Source of the DNA: Christiangramia sp.
Lineage (GTDB): Bacteria; Bacteroidota; Bacteroidia; Flavobacteriales; Flavobacteriaceae
Assembly: GCA_024644145.1 (NCBI GenBank)
Contig: JAHELO010000162.1
Coordinates: 1-5,059, forward strand
DNA: 5,059 nucleotides
Direction of reading: 5' to 3'
A program made the translations under genes and the position numbers. The notes beneath the pieces were generated by a model. The model searched no databases. It saw nothing but the letters and a program-made list of their open reading frames with translations, and was not told the origin of the DNA. This document shows, piece after piece, positions 1-5,059 of this stretch (position 1 is the stretch's first letter; the number at the start of each line of letters is the position of its first letter).

Positions 1-521
1 TTCAGGGAAGGAGAATGTATATTCCCCGCGGTAAATGGTATAATTTCTGGACAGATAAGCTGGTGCAGGGAGGTAAAGAAATGTGGGTTGATGCGCCGTT
101 GGATATTATCCCAATTTATATCAAGGAAGGAGCGGTAATTCCGAAGTATCCTGTGCAGCAATATGTAGATGAGATCAGGATTGAGGAAATGACGCTGGAC
201 CTGTATTACAAACTGGGCAAGGAAAATTCAGAATTCTATGAAGATGCACATGATGGTTATGAGTATAGACAGAACATCTATAGTCTGCGCACTTATAAAC
301 TTACCGGGAAAGAAGATGAGATCATCCTGCAGCAACATAAAAGCGGAAAATATTCGGCTCCATACACAACCTTCAAATTAAAGTTACACGGGCTGCCTTT
401 TGAAATTAAAAAGGTATTTTACGAAAACGAGGAAGTTCCATTGGAAAAACTTCAATATAATGCTGAAGATCAAACTATGATCATAGATAAAGATTTTACC
501 GAGTTACACCTGGTAGGATAA
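1..521 (+). CDS. Glycoside hydrolase family 31 protein (alpha-glucosidase/alpha-xylosidase type), C-terminal part only
   Basis: This is the 3' end of a gene that starts left of the window; the reading frame is open from base 3 and stops with TAA at 519-521. The Met at 15 is internal, because the frame continues upstream of it (QGRRMYIPRG). The visible 172 residues match the end of GH31 enzymes. First comes the proximal beta-sandwich with the family signature 'YIPRGKWYNFWT', then 'VDAPLDIIPIYIKEGAVIP', then a distal beta-sandwich (DUF5110-like) containing 'YYKLGKENSEFYEDAHDGYEY'. GH31 enzymes hydrolyse terminal alpha-linked glucose or xylose; whole proteins are usually about 700-850 residues. 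The catalytic (beta/alpha)8 barrel with its nucleophile and acid/base Asp lies outside the window, so substrate, activity and localisation cannot be judged. The gene converges on the regulator gene and has its own terminator 19 bp after the stop. Family call is confident; exact specificity is not. Confidence 0.88.
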   Translation, partial: QGRRMYIPRGKWYNFWTDKLVQGGKEMWVDAPLDIIPIYIKEGAVIPKYPVQQYVDEIRIEEMTLDLYYKLGKENSEFYEDAHDGYEYRQNIYSLRTYKLTGKEDEIILQQHKSGKYSAPYTTFKLKLHGLPFEIKKVFYENEEVPLEKLQYNAEDQTMIIDKDFTELHLVG

Positions 522-539
522 ATAAAACCTGTTTTAATT

Positions 540-581
540 AATCAGCCTGTCTGGATAAATTTCCGGACAGGCTGATTTTTT
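540..581 (+). terminator. Intrinsic terminator in the convergent gap, possibly bidirectional
   Basis: A 15-bp stem pairs AATCAGCCTGTCTGG (540-554) with CCGGACAGGCTGATT (563-577), with one G-T wobble and an 8-nt loop. A T-run at 576-581 follows on the plus strand, so it ends GH31 transcription. It also lies 22 bp beyond the stop codon of the leftward regulator gene. Read on the minus strand the tail is only moderately U-rich (GATTAATTAAAAC), so termination in that direction is likely but weaker. No other terminator is visible for the regulator gene. Confidence 0.9.
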
Positions 582-598
582 CAGGGCAAATGCTCTCC

Positions 599-3500
599 TT
601 ATTGTTTCTTCTCTACAGCATCTGTCAGGCTGTATCCGTAAAACTTCTTAAACGAGCTGTAAAAGATCTTAGGGCTTGAGAATCCAGATTTATAAGCAAT
701 TTCCATCACATTCATATCTGTATGCTCCATAAGGTCTCTTGCATAATTCAGCCGTGTGAACTCCATAAAGTCCTGGGGTGAAAGGTCCACCAGGCTTTTA
801 AGTTTCATGAACATGGTGTTACTCGTAATTCCCTGGGCAGCGCTTAGATCATGCACTGTGAAGTTCTCATTATTAATATTCTGGATAATGATATCCTTCA
901 AATTAAATATGAATTTCCTGTCTCTCTCAGTTCTGAATTTAAGTTCTTCAAATTCCAGATGGGATTGAACGTATGAATTTCGCAATTCTTTTTGCCAGTT
1001 CAGTATCTCGGTGATCTTACCCAGTAAAAGATTAACGTCTATTGGTTTCCTAATCACCACAGTCATTTCGTCCAGTGCAAGATCCTTAATCTCCAGATCT
1101 TCATCTGCCACCAGGAAAATATTGATATGGTTTAATCCGGTGTTCCTTTTTAGCATTTTAGATAACTGAACTGCATTCATATCTGGCAGTATCGTTGCCG
1201 AAATAATAATATCCGGGAAAATCATCCCCGCCTTTTCCAGGCCTTCTTCCGCACTACCTGCCTGGTAGATCTGGCAGTATTTTCCAATACTGTTCACCAG
1301 AAATTCTCTGGTTTCGGTCTCCCCTTCTATTATCAGGATCTTACTTTCACTAAGATTAGATATTGCAGCAGGAATTTCAGGGTCTAACGCGGTTTTAGAT
1401 TTTTCGGCTTTAAAGATTGCCGCAGCCCTTTCCGGTACTTTGCGGTAATCCTCTTTCTTGTTCTTTAATACCGCCGTGAAGGTAGAGCCTTCATTCTTTT
1501 CAGTCTCGTAACTAAAACTACCTCCAGCACTTGCAATAAGGTCCTTGGCTTTAAGGATATATTTCAGGCCACTTTTATCTCGCAACCTGCCAGTAGAGCT
1601 ATAGGATTTTTTCTTTTCCAGAACCTTGATATCATTGGCGGGAATACCCCGGCCGTTATCTGTGATCTGAAGTTTTAGATCTCCCACACTGGTTTCGATA
1701 AGGTTCACAATTAACTTACCTTTTTTAAACGAATAGCCAGCACTTCCGGAAATCAAGCTTAAAATCACCTTGTCCAGCAGCTCAATATTATAATAGAACT
1801 CTGAAGCACCCCACTGGTCGTTTACGATCACCTCAAGATTCTTCATTTTATAAACCGGTTCTATATCATCCAGTACTTTAGGGAAATGAGTTTTTAGATT
1901 GATCTTTGAGATCTCGTATACAGATCCCTGGTAATTGAAATTCAGGATCTGATTAAACAGGTCGTCAAACCTCGCCGCATATCTTTTTAGATCCTCAGGA
2001 TCACCTAATTCTGCCTCGGCAGATATCTTACTCAACGATTTTACAGCACTCTCTACGGGCTGTCTGAATTCCTTCTGAAGCTTTTCTCTCAATTCAGCCT
2101 TAGCTTCCAGATTGGCATTGCGGGATCTCTTTATAAAAACAAATACAAAGATACCTACCATCGCAAAAATGCTTATTCCCATGAAAAGATATACGCTGCT
2201 TAAAGTACCACTAACCGCAGAAACCTTTACCGTTAAGGTTTCTGGTTGACTCCATGCAGAATCTCCCAGTTTTGCTTTAAGTTTAAAAGTATAAACACCG
2301 GGATTCAGGTTAGCATAATTTACGCTGGTAACGGGAGAAGGTTTACTCCATTCACTATCTACCCCTTCCAGTTTCCATGAATATTGGATAGACTCCGGCT
2401 GCAGGTGCGAAATTCCGCCATAATTAATAACAAAGCCGCTGTTTTCATCAACACTTACTTCGCTCTTATTCACAAGTGAGATCCTGGATTTTTCAGCGTC
2501 TTTTTCTTTTGGAAGTTGCATCGACCTGAATTCCAGTCGAGGTTGGAATTCGTGCTGAGCCAGCATTGTTCTCGGTTTAAAAATGTTCACTCCCCTGGTG
2601 CTTCCTATAACCAGGGAACCATCGGGCAATTTTGTAAATTCTGAGGTTAGCTCGTTAGTAGATAATCCATTTAGTTCAGAAAACACCTTCATTGTATTAT
2701 TGGCAGGCTCATAAAACGTTAATCCTTTATCTGATGCGATCCAGTAACCATCACCGGCACTTATATCTATGGAAGTGATATTATTAGATGGCAGGCCATT
2801 ATCCTCGTTAAGAATAGAAACCTCTTCAGTCTCGAAATCATAGGTTAACAGCCCCGCACCTTTGGTTGCAAATAAACCAAGACCCTCATGGGTGACCTTA
2901 AGATCATTTACTGAATAATAAAGCATATTATCATTTGCAGTTAGCTTTTCAAGATCTGTGATCCTACCGGAGTAGGGATCAAGTGAATATACCCTCGATT
3001 TGGTAGCAATAATGATCTTTTTCGGTCCTAATTCTGCAATGGCCTGAACTTCTTTTAATGGGTAATTCTTAATCTGATTATTTGGAGATATCCGCGAAAC
3101 ATACCCATCTTCTCCTCCTATCCACACATTCTTTTTCGCATCTGTAAAAAGTGTACTGGCAGACTGGATCTTTATCTTATTGGTTGCATCTACCGAGTAA
3201 TGAGCGCGAGTTAAATTGTGAACATTAATTTTATAAACACCATCATTAGCTGTTGCTACCCACATATGATCTCCTGCCCGGGCAAGGTCTGTGATTTCAT
3301 CAGGTTTATTTTTTGTGTGATTATAATTTAAATTTTCAATATGCTGCCACCTGTTCGTGGCCGGGTCCCAAATGTTCAATCCCTTACCGGTGCCCATCCA
3401 TACCTTGCCTTTAGAATCGGTTTGGGTAGCTGTTATAAAATTATCTGCAAGGCCCGAGTTTCCAGAAGGTTCATATTTTAAATTTTTTACTGCGAAACCG

Positions 3501-4456
3501 GAATAATTATGCAGGTATAGCCCCTGTTTGGTCACCATCCACAGTAAATTCTTATTATTCAGGAAAATCTTATAAATATCATCTGGATACTCCAGTTCAG
3601 CGGGCAGTACCTTAAGAGCTTTATTGAGTCTTAGGAGCCCGGCACCTCTGGTAGCAACAATTACTTCATCACCAAAGTTTTCCAAACCGGTGATTTCCTG
3701 TTGAGAGATATGATAGGGAATTGATCTGACCTTTTGAAGATTTTTAAAATCCACATCAGCCTTATACAATCCCTTATTCGTTGTACCAATGAGTATCATA
3801 TCATTCAAAGGCAGAATACTGCTAATAGAGAGATCCTGATAATAGCCCGAATCTACCTTATTAAATTTTCCAGATCGCCTGTCTATAGTGAGTATTCCGT
3901 TGGGACCGGCGAAAACGATCTTATTCTGGAACAAAGCCATATCTGCGGCCATTGTATTTTCAGACAAAAACCGGGAAATTCCGAAATCTTCTTTATCTGA
4001 ATTGATCTTCAGTTTAAAAATACCGTTTTCAGCTGCGATCCATAGTTGATTTCCTGGATCTTCCATCATTGAATATACTCTGCCGGTAATACTGCTCACA
4101 AACGCAAATTCATCCTTCCTGGAATTGAAGACTGCAATTCCCTGGTTTCCGGCCAACCATGTTTTATTTTCAGAATCGGTATAGGTCGAGATATATTCTT
4201 TACCGAGTTCACGGGGAATGCCTCGGAATTTATTGTAATCTACAACCTCTGCTGAATTATAACGTAAAACCTTTACCGGTGTGGTGATCCAGAGATCATC
4301 TCCGGAATCCTGCTGCACATGAACCTCATCTGCCTTGATAAATGGCGCTATAGCCTTCACCTTTTGTAAGCCCGTTGTATTCTGCCCGATAAGTTTACCG
4401 GTAATCCCTAAAATGATAATAAAGGAAAACAGATGTCTTAATTTAAAATGCCCCAA
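599..4456 (-). CDS. HTCS-like membrane regulator with degenerate kinase and receiver domains and an intact AraC-type output domain
   Basis: 1285 residues, a usual length for hybrid two-component regulators of Bacteroidota glycan loci. Domain order: signal peptide (1-25, '..KLIGQN'); Reg_prop beta-propeller (about 26-630, repeats such as 'DSKGKVWMGTGKGLNIW'); Y_Y_Y domain (about 673-745); membrane helix (755-776); short coiled coil and HisKA-like helices (780-845); HATPase-like domain (890-1000); receiver-like domain (1038-1155); AraC-family HTH (1185-1285). The sensor is periplasmic and the output cytoplasmic. The G1 box 'DNGRG' (933-937), Lys1137 and the HTH remain, but Lys795 replaces the phosphoacceptor His, Gly904 the N-box Asn, Gly1045 one receiver acidic residue and Ala1087 the phospho-Asp. 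The F-box is missing and the G2 box keeps only its last Gly. I infer signalling without phosphorelay. The start is TTG at 4456-4454: an in-frame TGA lies two codons upstream and the first in-frame ATG is near residue 130, past the signal peptide. CTG at residue 9 is the only other credible start. No Shine-Dalgarno sequence is evident. Confidence 0.93.
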   Translation of the reverse strand: MGHFKLRHLFSFIIILGITGKLIGQNTTGLQKVKAIAPFIKADEVHVQQDSGDDLWITTPVKVLRYNSAEVVDYNKFRGIPRELGKEYISTYTDSENKTWLAGNQGIAVFNSRKDEFAFVSSITGRVYSMMEDPGNQLWIAAENGIFKLKINSDKEDFGISRFLSENTMAADMALFQNKIVFAGPNGILTIDRRSGKFNKVDSGYYQDLSISSILPLNDMILIGTTNKGLYKADVDFKNLQKVRSIPYHISQQEITGLENFGDEVIVATRGAGLLRLNKALKVLPAELEYPDDIYKIFLNNKNLLWMVTKQGLYLHNYSGFAVKNLKYEPSGNSGLADNFITATQTDSKGKVWMGTGKGLNIWDPATNRWQHIENLNYNHTKNKPDEITDLARAGDHMWVATANDGVYKINVHNLTRAHYSVDATNKIKIQSASTLFTDAKKNVWIGGEDGYVSRISPNNQIKNYPLKEVQAIAELGPKKIIIATKSRVYSLDPYSGRITDLEKLTANDNMLYYSVNDLKVTHEGLGLFATKGAGLLTYDFETEEVSILNEDNGLPSNNITSIDISAGDGYWIASDKGLTFYEPANNTMKVFSELNGLSTNELTSEFTKLPDGSLVIGSTRGVNIFKPRTMLAQHEFQPRLEFRSMQLPKEKDAEKSRISLVNKSEVSVDENSGFVINYGGISHLQPESIQYSWKLEGVDSEWSKPSPVTSVNYANLNPGVYTFKLKAKLGDSAWSQPETLTVKVSAVSGTLSSVYLFMGISIFAMVGIFVFVFIKRSRNANLEAKAELREKLQKEFRQPVESAVKSLSKISAEAELGDPEDLKRYAARFDDLFNQILNFNYQGSVYEISKINLKTHFPKVLDDIEPVYKMKNLEVIVNDQWGASEFYYNIELLDKVILSLISGSAGYSFKKGKLIVNLIETSVGDLKLQITDNGRGIPANDIKVLEKKKSYSSTGRLRDKSGLKYILKAKDLIASAGGSFSYETEKNEGSTFTAVLKNKKEDYRKVPERAAAIFKAEKSKTALDPEIPAAISNLSESKILIIEGETETREFLVNSIGKYCQIYQAGSAEEGLEKAGMIFPDIIISATILPDMNAVQLSKMLKRNTGLNHINIFLVADEDLEIKDLALDEMTVVIRKPIDVNLLLGKITEILNWQKELRNSYVQSHLEFEELKFRTERDRKFIFNLKDIIIQNINNENFTVHDLSAAQGITSNTMFMKLKSLVDLSPQDFMEFTRLNYARDLMEHTDMNVMEIAYKSGFSSPKIFYSSFKKFYGYSLTDAVEKKQ

Positions 4457-4494
4457 ATCTCAAATTTTTAATTAGAAAACATTGATAATTTAGG

Positions 4495-4523
4495 AAATAC
4501 AGGCATTATAAAACCCTGTTATA
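4495..4523. promoter_or_regulatory. Imperfect inverted repeat close to the regulator start (candidate operator)
   Basis: AAATACAGG (4495-4503) faces CCTGTTATA (4515-4523); the ACAGG/CCTGT cores pair perfectly across an 11-bp spacer. The left arm is identical to the arm of the palindrome at 4731-4752. It lies about 40-65 bp upstream of the regulator's TTG codon, within the likely mRNA leader. It could be a protein-binding site for autoregulation or a weak leader hairpin. The repeat is seen directly; its role is inferred. Confidence 0.35.
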
Positions 4524-4559
4524 TAGAATTTTAGATCAGATTTATTAAGACGATATTAA

Positions 4560-4587
4560 CAAATTGAAGTAAGTGATTTCATACAAA
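4560..4587 (-). promoter_or_regulatory. Weak candidate promoter for the regulator gene downstream of the RNA terminator
   Basis: On the minus strand TTTG (4587-4584) and TCAATTTG (4567-4560, seven of eight matches to TAnnTTTG) are separated by 16 nt, slightly short for the Bacteroidota spacing. It would start a transcript near 4553 with a leader of roughly 100 nt. If real, the regulator gene can be transcribed independently of the RNA element upstream. AT-rich DNA makes chance matches likely. Confidence 0.3.
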
Positions 4588-4599
4588 ATTTTTATCCGG

Positions 4600-4646
4600 A
4601 AATAAAAGAGGCTAACCGATATACAAACGCACATCCCGTTAGCCTC
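4600..4646 (-). terminator. Intrinsic terminator ending the candidate leader or small RNA
   Basis: A perfect 9-bp stem, GAGGCTAAC/GTTAGCCTC, with a 21-nt loop is followed directly on the minus strand by TTTTATTT. No comparable T-run follows the hairpin on the plus strand, so the direction is leftward. It sits in front of the regulator gene rather than behind a gene, which points to premature termination or to the end of a separate small RNA. Confidence 0.65.
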
Positions 4647-4671
4647 CGTGTTATCGGTCTCCCGAATAACA
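4600..4671 (-). ncRNA. Candidate structured small RNA or attenuator leader, family not recognised
   Basis: Read on the minus strand, three helices can be drawn. Helix A is a 9-bp stem with one bulged base (4671-4662 with 4657-4649) capped by the GNRA-type tetraloop GAGA. Helix C is a perfect 9-bp stem (GAGGCTAAC 4646-4638 with GTTAGCCTC 4616-4608) followed by TTTTATTT, an intrinsic terminator. Helix B pairs ACCGATA (4658-4652) with TATCGGT (4621-4615); it uses the 3' arm of A and overlaps C by 2 nt, so B competes with A and either competes with C or forms a pseudoknot with it. A Bacteroidota-like promoter would start the RNA almost exactly at the first base of helix A. It could be a free small RNA of about 70 nt, or a leader that decides whether transcription reaches the regulator gene, whose start is about 145 nt further on. 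No known riboswitch or Rfam family is recognised by eye. Confidence 0.5.
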
Positions 4672-4677
4672 ACATTA

Positions 4678-4708
4678 TAAATTTACGACGGGAATTCTTG
4701 AAATCAAA
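4678..4708 (-). promoter_or_regulatory. Bacteroidota-type promoter for the structured RNA (and possibly the regulator gene)
   Basis: On the minus strand TTTG (4708-4705) and TAAATTTA (4685-4678) are separated by exactly 19 nt. The second box matches TAnnTTTG at seven of eight positions. The predicted transcription start is at about 4673-4670, where hairpin A of the RNA begins. Agreement between promoter spacing, start point and RNA structure makes this the best promoter candidate in the window. Confidence 0.5.
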
Positions 4709-4730
4709 TAGCGACCAGACGAAAGACGAA

Positions 4731-4752
4731 AAATACAGGTTTTCCTGTATTT
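4731..4752. promoter_or_regulatory. Perfect 9-4-9 palindrome, candidate operator
   Basis: AAATACAGG (4731-4739) and CCTGTATTT (4744-4752) are exact reverse complements around TTTT. The palindrome lies just upstream of the leftward promoter (first box at 4708), a common place for an activator site. The same 9-mer recurs at 4495-4503 near the regulator start. Alternatively, on the minus strand the hairpin runs into TTTTT and could stop transcription entering from the right, although the AT-rich stem would make a weak terminator. Confidence 0.45.
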
Positions 4753-4779
4753 GTACATTATTCTCTCATACAATAAGTT

Positions 4780-4851
4780 AAGCCTGTTTCCTGGTGCAGA
4801 ATCAGCAATTTCACCCTTACAGGCCCGTATTTTATTTCATCCAACAGGCTT
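4780..4851. repeat. Long-range 9-bp inverted repeat
   Basis: AAGCCTGTT (4780-4788) and AACAGGCTT (4843-4851) are exact reverse complements 54 bp apart, with a further ACAGGC at 4819-4824 between them. The arms share the ACAGG core of the other repeats in this region. They may be spaced protein-binding half-sites; a stable RNA stem around a 54-nt loop is less likely. Confidence 0.3.
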
Positions 4852-4896
4852 CGTTATTAAACAGAGGTGCAGATTTAATCCTCCACTCAGAAATAT

Positions 4897-4926
4897 TCTG
4901 AATAATGACATTCATCATTATTTAGA
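4897..4926. promoter_or_regulatory. 30-bp palindrome upstream of the rightward gene, candidate operator
   Basis: TCTGAATAATGA (4897-4908) and TCATTATTTAGA (4915-4926) form a 12-bp inverted repeat with one G-T position and a 6-bp centre; the inner 8 bp are perfect. It ends 46 bp before the ATG of the rightward gene and overlaps where the -33 element of its candidate promoter would lie. That position suits a repressor, or an activator replacing a poor -33 box. It shares no core with the ACAGG repeats, so a different protein may bind it. Confidence 0.45.
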
Positions 4927-4940
4927 CCTGACTGCTGCTG

Positions 4941-4948
4941 CAACTTTG
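4941..4948 (+). promoter_or_regulatory. Weak -7 element for the rightward secreted-protein gene
   Basis: CAACTTTG matches the Bacteroidota -7 box TAnnTTTG at all but the first base. It would start a transcript near 4955, about 18 nt before the ATG. No good TTG/TTTG element is visible at the expected upstream distance, where the palindrome lies instead, which would fit an activator-dependent promoter. Confidence 0.3.
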
Positions 4949-4972
4949 TATTAGATAATAAAGGATAACCTC

Positions 4973-5059
4973 ATGAAACTTTTCACCTCACAATGCTTAT
5001 TTACCCTGCTCCTGGTTGCAGCAATGTCTGTACAGGCTCAAACCTATAATTTAAACAAC
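4973..5059 (+). CDS. Exported protein of unknown function, N-terminal 29 residues only
   Basis: The frame starts with ATG at 4973 and is open to the window edge. An AAAGGA sequence at 4960-4965 with a 7-nt spacer supports this start. The residues MKLFTSQCLFTLLLVAAMSV then QAQTYNLNN form a typical Sec signal peptide: a short basic n-region, a hydrophobic core, and a likely signal peptidase I site at AQ-A/Q near residues 22-24. Cys8 lies inside the hydrophobic core without a lipobox after it, so a lipoprotein is unlikely. The mature part visible is too short to assign a family. Divergent orientation from an HTCS-like regulator suggests, without proving, that it is a regulated periplasmic or cell-surface protein such as a glycan-active enzyme. 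Confidence 0.85.
   Translation, partial: MKLFTSQCLFTLLLVAAMSVQAQTYNLNN

Larger units (their letters stand above)
4457..4972. other. 516-bp divergent intergenic region rich in structure
   Basis: No convincing protein-coding gene is present. The region separates the leftward regulator from the rightward secreted-protein gene. It contains a minus-strand promoter plus structured RNA and terminator (4600-4708), a perfect 9-4-9 palindrome (4731-4752), a 9-bp long-range inverted repeat (4780-4851), a 30-bp palindrome (4897-4926) and a weak rightward promoter (4941-4948). The pentamer ACAGG or its complement occurs seven times, where about one would be expected by chance. The density of sites suggests it is the control region for both flanking genes. 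Confidence 0.7.

Noticed and set aside
15..17. ATG at 15 as a true gene start
   Set aside because: The GH31 signature begins upstream of it in frame and a 168-residue product would lack the catalytic barrel; it is an internal Met of a gene cut by the window edge.
756..968. Plus-strand open frame of 70 codons
   Set aside because: It lies entirely antisense to the well-conserved AraC domain of the regulator and shows no recognisable domain or start context.
3734..4000. Plus-strand open frame of 88 codons
   Set aside because: It is antisense to the beta-propeller coding region; the composition is that of a shadow frame.
599..4456. Regulator gene as a decaying pseudogene
   Set aside because: The 3.9-kb frame is unbroken, membrane topology and the AraC domain are well kept, and the changes fall at phosphotransfer residues rather than at random.
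4594..4677. Minus-strand mini-frame of 27 codons starting ATGTTG at 4677 across the structured RNA
   Set aside because: Its sequence is fully accounted for by the hairpins and terminator; there is no supporting ribosome-binding site and the predicted transcript starts downstream of its ATG.
4793..4873. Direct repeat GGTGCAGA at 4793-4800 and 4866-4873
   Set aside because: Only 8 bp, with no shared flanks or spacing that suggests a binding array; compatible with chance.
4751..4954. Plus-strand open frame of 67 codons in the intergenic region
   Set aside because: No recognisable motif, no ribosome-binding site, and it runs through the long inverted repeat, the 30-bp palindrome and the promoter of the next gene; non-coding control DNA explains it better.

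Overview
The window looks like the chromosome of a member of the Bacteroidota, most likely a (marine) flavobacterium. The evidence is AT-rich DNA, promoters resembling the Bacteroidota consensus TTTG-N19-TAnnTTTG, a giant hybrid two-component-type regulator (HTCS) with a Reg_prop/Y_Y_Y sensor, and a glycoside hydrolase family 31 gene beside it. The genus cannot be fixed from the sequence alone.

Layout from left to right. Positions 1-521 (+) hold the 3' end of a GH31 alpha-glucosidase/alpha-xylosidase-type gene. It is followed by a strong intrinsic terminator (540-581) in a 77-bp convergent gap. Positions 599-4456 (-) hold one 1285-residue membrane regulator: signal peptide, periplasmic beta-propeller, Y_Y_Y domain, one membrane helix, kinase-like region, receiver-like domain and AraC-type DNA-binding domain. 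Positions 4457-4972 form a 516-bp divergent intergenic region. At 4973 (+) a second gene begins with a clear signal peptide and runs off the right edge after 29 codons; its function cannot be called.

Two things stand out. First, the regulator has kept the HTCS fold order but lost nearly every phosphotransfer residue. The phosphoacceptor His is Lys795, the N-box Asn is Gly904, the receiver phospho-Asp is Ala1087 and one receiver acidic-pocket residue is Gly1045. The AraC domain looks intact. It probably acts as a phosphorylation-independent transmembrane one-component regulator, comparable in logic to SusR. Second, the intergenic region is rich in structure. On the minus strand a good promoter is followed directly by a GNRA-capped hairpin and an intrinsic terminator, and a third helix competes with both. 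This is the architecture of a small RNA or of a transcription attenuator ahead of the regulator gene. The same region holds seven ACAGG/CCTGT pentamers, several in inverted pairs, and a 30-bp palindrome just upstream of the rightward gene.

Working model (inference): the regulator senses a glycan breakdown product in the periplasm and controls the rightward secreted-protein gene, and possibly itself, from sites in the intergenic region. The GH31 enzyme may belong to the same carbohydrate-use neighbourhood, but it is convergent and need not be co-regulated.
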